DNA of 64,000 bases, taken from the NCBI RefSeq assembly GCF_021347895.1, contig NC_067122.1, positions 14,187,983 through 14,251,982 on the forward strand, written 5' to 3'. This document shows positions 30,332 through 46,692 of this stretch, in pieces (within the stretch, counting starts at the first letter, position 1; each line of letters begins with the position of its first letter). Both the position numbers and the translations under genes were made by a program. The DNA comes from Acanthochromis polyacanthus. Taxonomy: Eukaryota; Chordata; Actinopteri; Pomacentridae. The notes under the pieces were generated by a model. That model saw only the letters and a program-made list of their open reading frames with translations. It did not search any database and had not been told where the DNA came from.

Positions 30332-32024
30332 TTAACCTTCATGCGGTATTCGTTTTGACTACCCTATAAAGGCCTTCCGGGTCATATATGACCTGGTTTT
30401 GTATGACTCATATATGCCATGTAGATCCAAATTCTCCACAAATTCAGTGTTTCACCTTATATGTCAACGTCCCTAGAACTGATTGAAACAAATTTTAACA
30501 CTTTTTAAAAATTATATGACATCATTTACCTAATTTGCATAAAAATATACGTATTTTGCGTGAAAAAAACCAATAATTACAAATTATGATTTCGGAGGTC
30601 CAATACAATATTATGTATTTTTAGTGAGGCCCATATGTTGAAGTTCAGACAAAATAATTTTTTTTAACCCTTTCAAAGTTTTTGAATGGCAACAAATACT
30701 TTACATCAACTGTCTTCCGAGTCATATATGACCCGGTTTTGTTTGACTCATAAATGGCATGTACATTAAAATTATCTACAAATTCTATGTTTCACCTCAT
30801 TTGTCAACTTCCCTCCAACTGATTGAAATTAATTTTTACACTTTTTTTAAATTGTATGACATCATTTACCTAATTTGCATAAAATAATGTATATTTTTTG
30901 CGTTAATAACAGCAATAATTACAAATTATGGATTTCTGAGGTCCAATTTAATATTATGGATTTTTAGAGAAGGGTATATGTTGAAGTTCAGATGAAACAT
31001 TTTTTTAACCCTTTCAAATTTTTTGAATGGCAACAAATACTGACATTAACTGTCTTCGTTTTGTTTGCCCCTTCTCTTCAACTGGGGTAAATATTAGCTC
31101 AAGAGCTTTTGCTGTAGAAAAACCTTCTTTTCACTTTGCTGTCTTGCATCAAAATGAAAAAATGGTCGGGAGAGACATGGGAAAGGGGTGGGACTCAAAG
31201 TTGTCATCATTACTTGTTTATCATACTGCAACTTTGAAGGTGTTGCATGTCAGTGTTTGTGTATGGGAGGCACATCAATGATTGTTTCTGAAAGCGCAGC
31301 TTTGAAGGGGCAGGTGCGGGTCAGTGTGTGTGAACATGCATGTGCGTGGGAAGAACACGAGAGGCAGCTCCTCTCAAAGGATAAAAATCACAAATTTATC
31401 TGTTGTTTGTGTGTGTGAATGTACGGAGGGGTGTGTGTTTGTCAGACAATAGTCATTTGCTGGATAGGTGTGTATTTGAGTGTTTGTTGGGAGGGGGTGG
31501 GGGTGGGGAGATTGGTTGAGAGTTGGATGTGTGTGTGGATGAGTGAGAGAGTGGAGTTTGATTCTTTGATTGTGCTAGAAAGCCAGGAAATGTATGTAAA
31601 TTCTCTGTATGTAACAGATGCTTTTTGAATGTTTTCCTACAGCACAACCTAGCGCGTGTGTGAATGTGCATGTTTTTTTTGGGGGGGGTGGAGTGAGATG
31701 GTTTTTTTTTGGTATAGGTGAGTGAGAGGATGGTAATAGATGTGTGCATTGTGCCAGAAAGCACACCAAAATCAATTTTGTAACGTATAGCGCCACCTAG
31801 TAGTGTACGGGTCACTGGAGACCCGGAAGGCCTTTAGTTCCATTCTGTTTTATAAATTACCCATGATGCATTGCAGGGGGGGATACTCAATTGTATTTGA
31901 AAAAGAGGTTGATTATGCTGAACTGCTTGAACTTTCATGTAATTACATTAAAGGCAACTACATTTTTAAAGAGCATCTTGATGCCTTCAGGTCGTCAGAG
32001 ACCCGTATGCCGTATTAGGGTTAA
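30332..32024. mobile_element. piggyBac-like non-autonomous element
   Basis: TTAA stands at both ends (30332-30335 and 32021-32024), the target that piggyBac transposons duplicate. Next to them are imperfect terminal inverted repeats: CCTTCATGCGGTATTCG on the left and CCCTAATACGGCATACG read inward from the right, 12 of 17 identical. A second, perfect 16-bp inverted pair, AAAGGCCTTCCGGGTC (30368-30383) and its complement (31820-31835), lies inside. The left half is an imperfect tandem duplication of about 340 bp starting near 30381 and 30721, each copy with GTCATATATGACC and a shared tail. The right half is GT-rich. No transposase frame is present, so it needs helpers. Class is inferred from TTAA and the ends. 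Confidence 0.72.
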
Positions 32025-33060
32025 AGCTTTCATTGTGATTTCTAAATTAATCTTCTTGGACAGAGAATCAAGTCATATTACTCAAAACACCCACATTTTA
32101 AAAGGCTACAAGGATAGTAACACATTTTCTTGAATTTTAAGAATCAATGTTTCACCAAGAGAAAAAAAGAGACAAACAGTTGAAGCAAAGATCTTTTTAT
32201 TTCCAATCAAAAGTGGCTTCAGTATGTTAGCATAATCAGCAGTGATATGATTTCATGCTGCATTCAGTTTAGTGCATTGCAGATTAACACTTAAGGAGAG
32301 TTTCATATTAGAAAAAGAGGGGGAAGGCCACAGGATAATCACTGATTATTTCACTTTTGCATCTCAAGTCTGCATGCAGGCATAGCGGTCACATGGCAGT
32401 CTAGTCAGAAATGGCTGTTTCTCCTCAGTCAGTGTGTGGATCGATGAAAAACTCACAAAAACCCTGATCAGGCAAATACAGATTATGTCCTTACATATGT
32501 TGCAGAGGTATTTTAGGGCAACAAATTATGGAAAGTTGAGCTCCACTGGCAGAGCAGGCTGTCATTCCCATATGTACACTCGACAAAGGCAACGCTACAA
32601 CACAAATCTCATGTAAAACAGTTTAGAAACAAAAACAAAGAACTTGGCAATGTAGACATACTGAGTGATTAGAAGGCTAAACACCTGGTAAGTTATTTTA
32701 CACCTCCAGAGTGTGATTTAGACGATCAATCTGAAAGCTCACACTTTTCCTTTACAGAAACAATACCGAAGTAAGGTCACTTTGAGTTCACGTGGTCCAA
32801 GAAAGCTTTGGCTTCACCTAATGTGCCCTGCAGCCAAACTCTTTCCAAAGGTTACTGATGCCTCTCCTAACAAATAAAACTAAAGAGGTTCAGGTGCTAA
32901 GAGGCTCCACAGTCACACCTCTGCCTCTGAGACTTGGAGAGCCGGATGCAGCCCTGCTTGAACCGCACGTGGCCCTGAGACGCCACCCTGCTACTCTGAG
33001 CCTCTCAGGCCTGTCTCCTCTCTCCTCACCAAACCTTAAATGCCGTAAGTAGAAACCTGC
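32025..33060 (-). other. upf3b 3' UTR and flank
   Basis: The upf3b stop codon is at 33061-33063. TTTATT at 32196-32201 reads as AATAAA on the minus strand and would give a 3' UTR of about 870 bases. No other gene is visible. Confidence 0.6.
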
Positions 33061-35598
33061 TCAGTCGTCTCCCTTCTCTGCCACTTTCTTCGTCTCTGAT
33101 TCTGGCTTCCTGTCGGCAGAGTTGGATTCAGCTCCTCCTCCTGTGGCTCGGTTGCGGCTCCGGGCCCCCGGCTGGTACAGCTGAATGGCAGGCCGGTCCT
33201 GATGCAAAGAAACAACCCGCTTCATAGTAAAAGGTTACAAGATATGACCTGATGATCTGAAAGCAAAGAGTACTCACCTTATTTCGTAGCCGCTCTCTTT
33301 TACCACTCTCCTCCCGCTTGTTGTCTTTGGGAGGCTTCTCCGGCCGCTCAGAGTGAGAGGAGTCTGCCATGTTTTCACCCTTCTTCTTCTCTGAGGCTTT
33401 TTCTTTGTCAGCCTCGTCCTCTCGCTTCCTGTTGGAGTTCTCTCCGTCCTGCCGTTCTCTCCTTCTCCGCCGATCCTCGTCCTGACGCCTGATGCGCTCC
33501 TTCTCTTTCTGCCGCCGCTCCTTCTCCCGCTCTCTGTCTCGATCGTGGTCACGCTCCCTGAACTCCTTACGCACATCGTCTTCGCCTCTGTGCGTAAAGA
33601 ACAAGTCCTACTTAAGTATTCTGTTCAAAGTTAGCAATATGTCAATAAATAAATGAGTGAAGCGACTGACTTCCTCCCTCGATCCTCCTTGTTTTCAATG
33701 TTGTGACGCCTCTTATGATCAGCACTCCCCATGGATCTTTCCTCTTTATTTGGCTTCTCTGCTCTCTTGGGCTTTTCCTTGGGCTTTTCAGAATCAACTT
33801 CATCACTTCTGTCTGGCTTCTTCAGGAGCTACACCGTTAAAAATAAAGACGAAATTGATTTATAATGACACACTGGAATCTATGTTTAAACTGTTTCAGT
33901 GTACTAAAGCACTCACCTTAATTTTTGGTTCTTCTTTTATGTGGTCCTTGTCTTTCTCCAGCGGTTTCTCAAGTCTTTTCATCTTTTCAGCCTCTTTGCG
34001 TTTCCTCCTCTCCTCCTCCCTCCACTTGCGACGCTCCTCATCACGCAGACGCTTGCGCTCCAGTTCCCTCCTTCTTCTCTCCTCCTTTTTTTCCTCCCGG
34101 ATTCTCTGAACGACATTGGCAAAGAATGTGTGAGGACATCAGAAAACTCATCGCACATGTTTAGAATGCCACAATGTGTCACCACAGAGCTCATTTACCT
34201 GTTTATTCTTCAGGAAGTCTAGCAGAGGAGTTGTTTTTTTGGCTTTAAGGAAGAAAAAGGTTAAAAAATTATGCCTTCTGGAGTGTATCTGCCTGAAAAT
34301 ACATACAACAATGCTTTAGGTGCACCTTTGATTTAAGGCCTGGTAACGTACCTACAAGTTCCTTTGATTTGGCCTCAATCTCCTCCAACAGGGTCTCTGG
34401 TGTGGATGTGAACTTCTCTTCATCTCCATTGTAAAATTCAAGGAACTTCTTGTAATCAGGATCTGAAAGAAATACACAAGATACAAGGAAGGACATGACT
34501 GCTTCCCTGAGTCTTTATTTGACACTATTGTAAAACTATACTGAACTGAAGAAAACTCAGACAACGCCACTTGTTCAGAAACTGTTTTCTTTTGATAGTG
34601 ACTAAGAAAATGGAAAATATATTAATGAACACAGTAAACCTGGTAGTTAGTTGCAAAGTAGGAATGATAATAAAGCTTGACTAAACTGAAACACCATCAT
34701 TTCTCCACATCATACACAATAGAAGTAATATTTTTACCTTCAGCAATTGTTCCACATTTTGCATCCTTTTTCTTACTTCTTTTCTTGGCAGTCTTTTGAA
34801 AAGGTGCAAATTCTACAATGGCTGGATACTCCTGACCTGTTTAAAAACAACAGGTGGACGAGCTTTAAGTCTATCAACCTTTCCGTGAAAGTCCATAACT
34901 GTTTATTTAAATTTTATTTTATGCTCTTTATACCTCTGTTGTCAATGAAGACATATCCATCAAATCGATCTCTGAAGAGCACTATGTCCTCTTGATTTTT
35001 GAAATTGATGTAAGCCCTTGCAAAGAGGTGAGGGTAAAGGCTGAAAGTAAAAAGCACCAGGGTTAGGTTAAAGTCTGGAGGTGATATTGGTTTATTCTAA
35101 TGATAAAATGTCTGCACAGGTCAATTCACCTGGTGTCATTGGAGAAAAACTCCAGGTAGTCCACCTCTGGGAGGGGTTGCAGCTGCTCCTCCAGCTCCTC
35201 CTTGGTTAGACTTGGTGGTAATCGTCTGATCACAATCTGGGAAAAGATTGTTGACATTTTAAATTATTACGAGAAGAAAAATGAAACTGAAAAAGCAGGC
35301 AACGATTTGCTAATCTTATTTTAAACTTGGGCTCAGTGGCATCAACTTTTACTTGCGTTATCATTTACAAACTGAACTGCGCATGTTAGACGGGAGAAAA
35401 CACATATATTGCCAAGTAGTTTAATTTAATGAAACTCTTCAACTGGCGGATATAGCAACATTAGCTAATGCAGCTAGCAAATTTTACCTTTGTCATGGCC
35501 TCCTTCTTTTCTTTGGCTCTTTCTGTCTTTTCTCCATCTTCACATTTTATCTCCACTTTTCTCTCCTTCGGTCGGGTGTTTTCCTTGTCTTCCTTCAT
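33061..35598 (-). CDS. upf3b: UPF3B regulator of nonsense-mediated decay, 10 coding exons
   Basis: UPF3B links the exon junction complex to UPF2/UPF1 in nonsense-mediated mRNA decay and shuttles between nucleus and cytoplasm. Coding exons are 35598-35488, 35236-35130, 35040-34934, 34836-34738, 34462-34352, 34242-34199, 34105-33917, 33828-33671, 33587-33278 and 33198-33061. They total 1374 nt (457 residues), near the human 470-483. The RRM-like UPF2-binding domain spans about 38-125 (VIRRLPPSLTKEELEEQL, ending at IVEFAPFQK). It is followed by the conserved segment STPETLLEEIEAKSKEL and a long Arg/Glu/Lys-rich region. The exon-junction-complex motif RPAIQLYQPGARSRNR is at about 414-429. The protein ends EKGDD. 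All junctions are in phase. Short arginine-rich frames overlapping it on the other strand are shadows. Confidence 0.96.
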
Positions 35599-37016
35599 TG
35601 TTGAAAAGCTACTTCGTGCCGCGGATGAATCTCATCTCATGCAACAGACTTGTTTACTTTTTTAGCGAGTTAGCAGCTAACGAACTAACCGTAACTTCCT
35701 CTGTGGCGGTTGCAGCCGCACTTCAGCGTCACGGCCAGAAGGAGGCGCTGTGGGTAAAAAAAAAAAACACCGCGAAACTCGTCGATTTGATTTTATAATT
35801 AGAATACATTTTATTTTATTTTACTTGTATTTATTTTTCTATGTGAATATCGACTAAAATTACTTTTGTTCGTTACTTGTGCAAATACTGAAGAATGGCG
35901 TTATACTGACTTCAATGAAGTGTAACGCTCTTCAACTGCCCTTCAAAATAGAAGCTCGACAATTCAGGTATTAAAATTATATTTTGACGAAAAAATAAAT
36001 TCACTTTTAAAGTGTATTTAAAATATAAATGTCAGTTGAATTCATAACAAGAAATGCATAAGATAAGACTAGACAATATAATATAGCCCTTTATAAATTC
36101 TAGGGTTAGTAATTTGCAGTGTTAAAGTGCAAAATGTAGTAACATCAGTAAAAAAAAATCTAAAAAAATGTAATCAGAACATAAAAAAATGACAATGCAG
36201 AAAATGTTTAAATTATAAAGATTTGTCTATTTAACGATACTGAACAATGTACATACATATCCATGTATTTAACATGTATATGAAAAAGGCGTAGAAAAGT
36301 TTATTCTTGCCCTCATTTAATTGAATTTGATTAAAGTTCAATTAAGTGAAATGAGAGAGAAAGAGAGAGAGAGACATGAAAAATGAAGATTCAAATAACA
36401 TAAACATAGAAAATATTTTCCCTATCTTATTTGAATTTAAATTTTTTTCAGCAATGAATGATGTAGATGGTATTACTTTCTGAGTAAAAATGCTCATTAT
36501 CCATATCCATTTCGGAGTTTAAATTTTATTGCAGTCCATTAAGTTAGTTGTTCTGTTTTTCTGTTTATGAAGTTGGGCATCAAACAAATTATGTGTTAAG
36601 AGTGTTTAATTAGATTAATAACCTTTTTAACTAATTTCGTGTATTATTATAAGTCATATTTTCTGTTATAACGTATCTACTAATTGTCCCTTGGAAAGTC
36701 AAAGTACATCGCTTTATTTGACATACAAATTGTATTAAAGAATGAAAAAATAAAGCCCAATTAATTTGTGTATGTAAACCTGAGACGGCTTGAGAATTGT
36801 CTCTTCCGTGTGATATTTCATGACGTATGAATGCTTGACGCTTTTATGTTGAAAAGGTCCAGCAGAAAGCCTTTTTCTTTTCCTGGCAGCAGAGGTCGCC
36901 AGGACGGCCGCCATTTTGTTAGCTTCTTAGCAAAATAAACTGTCTTGGGTGGTTTTAGGACAACTTGGTTGTCCTCAGAGTTGCTCCTTGTAACCTGACA
37001 GTAGACATTAGTAAGC
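35599..37016. promoter_or_regulatory. Divergent interval between upf3b and ndufa1
   Basis: The upf3b start (minus, 35598) and ndufa1 start (plus, 37017) are 1.4 kb apart, head to head. The middle is very AT-rich with short simple repeats such as the AGAG run near 36356-36374. In human the intronless RNF113A gene lies here; no comparable long frame exists in this window. Promoters of both genes must lie inside, but I see no decisive motif. Confidence 0.5.
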
Positions 37017-38194
37017 ATGTGGTATGAAATCCTACCGGGCCTCGGCGTCATGACCTTGTGTCTGATCCTTCCCGGTATCGTCACCACTCAGGTCCACAAG
37101 TTCACCAACGGAGGAAAGGTGAGGGCGACGCTGCTGCTGACTCTGACCCGGACTAACGGGAGAATGTACACCTTGTTTTTCTGCTTTAGAGTGCTTCATT
37201 AAACCTCATATTTTCCCTGCAGGAGAAGAGGGTCGCTCGGATTCCGTGGCAGTGGTATCTGATGGAGAGAGACCGGCGAGTGTCAGGAACAGGACAGTAC
37301 TTTGACTCCAAGGTGAGCCTTCAGATGTCGATAGAAATAAAAGGTTTTGCCCCCAAATCTGCTTTTTGTCCATCTGCAGCATTTGGTTTCCATAGTCTAC
37401 AGGTAACTCTCTCAGGGACTGTCTGTAATTTATCCACTGACATTACAAGTGTCTGTATTTATTTAGAAAAGACGTTCAACCTGGACTTCATTATTTCCAC
37501 TTTGAGTAAATATCTCTCGTAATCATCTCTACCAATTATTTTCATAAGTTTCACCTTTTCATTGCGAGTTTTGTTTACATGCTGCCAGCTTTGTTTTCTT
37601 CTTCAACAAAAATGTATTATTTTGACACCCAGAATAACTGGACGATGTGAACTAGCACTTATGTATATTTTTAGTTTTATTTCTCTCTCTTAAAGGATTG
37701 CACTATCCCCTTTAAATGCTGTAACATTGCAAATTTCTCCACTGGCATTAATAAAGGCTTGGGGTATCATTCATATCTTATATAAAGTGTATATCAGGGA
37801 GATCAGATCTCACCTAAATCCTTTATGTTTGTTCATTTTGAATCAGCTGCATAACAGACATATCTTCTCTGATTTAATGCCAAATTATGTTATCTGTATT
37901 TCTGTCATGATTTATATCTCAATGTCTGTCAGTCACAGTTAGTTTTTGCATATTTTTCAATTCTGTTATATCTTAGATGTCTTCCTGTTGACATATTCCC
38001 CCCAAGCTTTACAACAGCATGTGATCTGAACATCCCAGAAGCCTTTTCTGTCTGCAGTTAACATGCCTGCAAGAGGATTTTCATTCGATAATAAACTGAA
38101 CTGACAGTGATGATTGTGTGGAAGTTCTGTATAGTAACTGTAAACCTAAACCTCCTTTCTTTTTTCTCCATAGGGCTTGGAGAACATCAAGTGA
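37017..38194 (+). CDS. ndufa1: NADH:ubiquinone oxidoreductase subunit A1 (complex I MWFE)
   Basis: This is a small accessory subunit of mitochondrial complex I, needed for assembly of the membrane arm. Coding exons are 37017-37118, 37223-37312 and 38174-38194, with AG/GT borders and 70 residues, exactly the human length. The protein starts [10 protein letters not shown] where mammals have MWFEILPG. One hydrophobic segment covers about residues 5-25 and serves as the membrane anchor. The conserved FTNGGKEKRVA and LMERDRR follow, and the C-terminus is SKGLENIK. The last coding exon encodes only six residues plus the stop. The gene is head to head with upf3b and tail to tail with nkap. AKAP14, which lies between NDUFA1 and NKAP in human, is not present. 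Confidence 0.96.
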
Positions 38195-39155
38195 TGACGA
38201 GGAATACGGAGGCCCTTTGTTGTACATTAAAAGATTCTATTTACCATTCAGTTGTTTGTTTTGTTCAGTCTTTTATGACAGTTGTCCCTGCGACCAATTA
38301 AACTGTTCCACACTGGAAATCTTTTCAGGCCTCTTTTGTTGATTTCTACCAACAACAACCAAGTAGAAGGGGTTAGACATGTTTTTTCCTGCTATGAGAG
38401 ATGTCTGCAGTAGTGATTCATCTTAAATGTCTCTTCCTGGTCTTGACGCTGCATCGTATCAACTGTTCAAACTAACTGAGCCGCTGCTACCTGCAGCTAG
38501 AATGGAAGTAGTTCATTATTTCGTGATTGATAGCTTTTTTAAAAAAAATGCCAGCAATCACTTCCTCTAAACTGAGGATGTGCTTCTCTTCTGTGTCTGT
38601 TACTGACAATGTTAAGGTGTGATTATCTAATAATAATCACTTCAAAAAATATAGAGTAGTATAGAATAGATACAGGGGAAATTTTCCTCTGAATTAAAGT
38701 GATTATTTGCTCGCCACAACTTAATATGTTTTTGTAAATACATGCTGAACAAGATGAGATGTCATTAAACTAACATTTACGCTACACAGAGTGATATTCA
38801 GTTTTTTAGGTCAAAAATAAACAAAATTTGTCAAAAAAAAGCCAGACATAGTTTGGGAACTGATGCTCCTATTTGAAACTTGAACTGAGAAAAGCAAGAA
38901 AAAGATAAAAGGTGATCGATAGGTAAAGTTTATTTACTGTTCTGCTCAGGAGTATTCGAAGAAATTTACAAGAGCAAATAAAACTGAACATAATACAATG
39001 TAACTCCTTTCAAACACATTTCTTTACAATTAAAATCCCCCCATACTGTACACTCCACTGTAACTGAACGTTGGTATATTCCAACAGTTCGGACTTTACA
39101 CATCAGATCGCTGGATGAGGAACAAAGCAGAGAGAAAACTCTGGAAACCTGACAT
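38195..39155. other. Convergent interval between ndufa1 and nkap
   Basis: This contains the 3' UTRs of ndufa1 (plus) and nkap (minus). TTTATT at 38929-38934 reads as AATAAA on the minus strand and could end nkap transcripts. A plus-strand AATTAAA at 38296-38302 may end ndufa1 transcripts. No AKAP14-like exon is visible. Confidence 0.55.
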
Positions 39156-43878
<4,723 letters not shown>

Positions 43879-46080
43879 CTCCTCTGACCGCTGAAAACTC
43901 ACCGTGAGGCTACAGAACAAAGTAGTAAATAAAATACAATAACTATTTAGAGGGAGTTCACAAGATGTCGCCGCACGTTTCTGCTTTTTATGATGAACGC
44001 AACCAAAATGTCCAATAACAGGATAGGTCCGTCCCCAAACAGGAACCGGTCTTCACTTTAACCATGAAACAAATAGTTCCGTTCGTACTATTATATCCAG
44101 TAGATCAGTCTGAAAAATACGTTAGAAAAAACTGTTAAAGTATTACTTAGTCTCTAGAGTTTATTCAGTCTGTGGCTGCTACCGATCATTTAATTACATT
44201 CAAAATGTATGAATGTATTTATTTAACTTTACTGTAATTAAGGCAATAAGGAAATACCGTTTTCTCGTTTGTTATAATGGTATAAACGTTGCTTTTTGTT
44301 TCCCCCCTGTCCTTTATTTTATTGTTTTTTTTTATTTCCATTTGCTCTTATGTCTATACACTATTTTGTATACATTTTTGATTATCAGTAGCTATTTCAG
44401 AACTTTATCAAAACAAATATGTTTGAGAGCAAAAACATAGAAAGAAATGTGAATTGTTCAATTTAAAAAGATATAAATGTAATTTTTTTGGTATTGAGTT
44501 GATATGAACTGATTTACTATTCATCCTCTTCAAATAGGAACATGTACAGTTTTGGTATTTTTACAACACAATATCATATAAAATAATATTTTTGCAACAA
44601 TAATTTGCTAGTATTTAATTAATTTAATAATATTAACTGAACTTTGTCCAATTTAGACTTTTTTAAATTCCTTAATTGGAATGGGTAAAATTCTGCAATA
44701 AAGGTGAACTGCAGAGTACCTTCTAAAGTCCTCGAGGGGATTTTACATCTAATTTATGCTATGCTGTTAAATTAAACATACATTTTTGCAGACTTTAACA
44801 TTGTTTGAGTGCTTGTCACTTTCTGTGAATAGAATATGACTGTGAAGACATTTAAGGGTTGGACGCTACACATATACTTGCAAGACAAATACACAGCTAT
44901 TGCATGGGATGTATGGACCAATGAGAATTACTTGTTCATCACTTCATTTTATAGTGAATATTTCCTTAATGCCAAAAGCACAAACTGCAACCATGATTTT
45001 GTCTGTGCCCTCACCAAATTTCATGGCTGTGGGAGTTATATTTCTGGAGATACAGAACCCTAGAAAGTGCTCCCCATCGGAAAGAAAAATTCAAGGTGTA
45101 AAAGCATATGAATAGAATTCTGAAAATTATTTCACAGACCTTAGCTTTTGATTCCAAATAACAAACATGTAAACCCTGAACAAAATCTGAGATGATGCAG
45201 CAACATATCTCCTGAGTTCTGTCTGAAGTGACATGAACAGATTCATGTCACTCTTCACTACTGAGCTTATGCTAATCCTCTGGGAACTTGGGTGGGTGGA
45301 GCAAGTTGCAGCAGGAAAGATAATTATCTGGTCAGATTGCAGCACTAATGGCACTAAATGGGAGAAAAGTGGGGCCAAATCAGACCTAATAATAGAAATA
45401 CTCTCTGCATTAGATGTGCAACCACTACACAGAACACTAGGGGTTTTATGGGTCCATGTACACGCAGGAGGAAATTCAAGATTTAAGATGTTTATTTGTA
45501 ATTACTGTATGGGCAGTGAGATCATCGTGACTGTTCCATAAGGCTGTGCACTAATAACAAGACATGATAATAATGAGTACAGAAATTGCAAAACTATAGT
45601 GCATTTTATTTCATGCATGCATGTCATGTACATATTGACCTTGTGTCAGTGTACTGGGGGAAAAGGAAGCTGATAAAACATTTAAAAAAGTCTGTTGAAA
45701 CCTATGGTTGAAACTGTCTACTGTAGGGAATTATTGGCCAAAAGAGCTGAATATAGCAAAAGACTGTAAAGTTATGGCAAAAATACAATGGAAATAAGGC
45801 ACAAAGACAGATTTTTCAAAAGAGCTAACACTGAAACACCTGTCGAATACATGAATGTACAGGAGGCACAATGTGGTCACTGAAATCGAATCTCAACGGA
45901 GTCTATGGAGTTCTACAAATTACCTGCAGAGGGCAGCAAAGAGCCTCTATTGCGTCTATTCTACTGAAAACGACACCAGAAGAAGAAGTGCATCAGCGCA
46001 AAAAAGTGGATTTGTGTTTTTAGCAATAAAGCTGCAGAGCATTTTAGCAAACCAACATGTCTTTTTTCATTAAAACCAGA
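43879..46080. other. Intergenic interval between nkap and the gene fragment upstream of zbtb33
   Basis: The nkap promoter and 5' UTR lie at its left edge (about 43879-43980, G+C richer). The rest is AT-rich without a convincing gene. A perfect 11-bp hairpin is present at 45227-45252. Confidence 0.5.
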
Positions 46081-46119
46081 CCCCGTGAACAAACCGACGG
46101 AGGATGAAGTGGCAGCTGA

Positions 46120-46323
46120 GTTCTTTTTATACCATTAAACCCTACAGCCACCTGCGTGATCTGCAGGCAGAAAGTTTACTTTAATGAATTCAACCTGAAG
46201 CGGCATCACAATGAGAAACGCTCCGAGAAATATAGTATGTCCAGCAGAGAGAAGAAGAGGTGGAAAGTGTCCGAGGAGCTTGGAGCGCACTTCAACAGGA
46301 TTTTTCGTCGGAGTAGAAACTAA
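46120..46323 (+). pseudogene. BED/C2H2-like zinc finger gene fragment
   Basis: An open stretch encodes CVICRQKVYFNEFNLKRHHN followed by EKRSEKYS and a basic tail, with a stop at 46321. The CxxC pair and the FNLKRHH segment resemble the single zinc finger at the start of hAT-derived and GTF2IRD2-like proteins in fish. The second zinc-binding His of the usual HxxxxH seems replaced by Arg. Nothing upstream or downstream continues the protein and no ATG precedes it, so it is most likely a dead copy of a repeated gene family. Confidence 0.45.
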
Positions 46324-46519
46324 GTAAAAGAGCTGAACCCAAACAGTTGCTGATAGTTTGTTCGCTGTTGATGAACCGCTGGTTTTCTCGACACTAAACG
46401 CAAAAAGTAAGTAGTTTTCAGCTCAAATTTTCTCCAAACACTGTTTCTCTGAAACTTTATGATGGCATGAAGTTGACGTGTTCTTTGTAACACGTCTTGT
46501 AATGCAGCACAGTTTGTGT

Positions 46520-46692
46520 TTTGAATAATTTTACACAACGGCGACTCCTTGCGGCTGCTGAACGGAGAGGCTGAAGCGCCGCTGGCAGCGGAGCTGGTCT
46601 GTTGTTAGCCATTGTTTGTAGCCAGTTAAGTTATTTAACGTACTTTTTAATACCGAACCTGCTTAGTCTTGGTAGAATCATCGCAGTTGCAG
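46520..46692 (+). other. zbtb33: zbtb33 non-coding first exon and promoter region (inferred)
   Basis: The region around 46540-46600 is locally rich in CG dinucleotides and ends in a good donor (TTGCAG|GTAAAT at 46692/46693). The matching acceptor is at 48244-48245, two bases before the zbtb33 start codon, after a CT-repeat polypyrimidine tract. The left boundary is approximate. Confidence 0.45.

Noticed and set aside
30332..32024. Remnant transposase gene in the piggyBac-like element
   Set aside because: Open frames inside are short, repetitive and lack the piggyBac catalytic region.
33657..34222. Ser/Leu-rich plus-strand frames
   Set aside because: They are antisense shadows of the Arg/Glu-rich upf3b exons.
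43879..43920. Longer NKAP N-terminus from 43920
   Set aside because: The upstream codon is TTG and no ATG is in frame before 43878.
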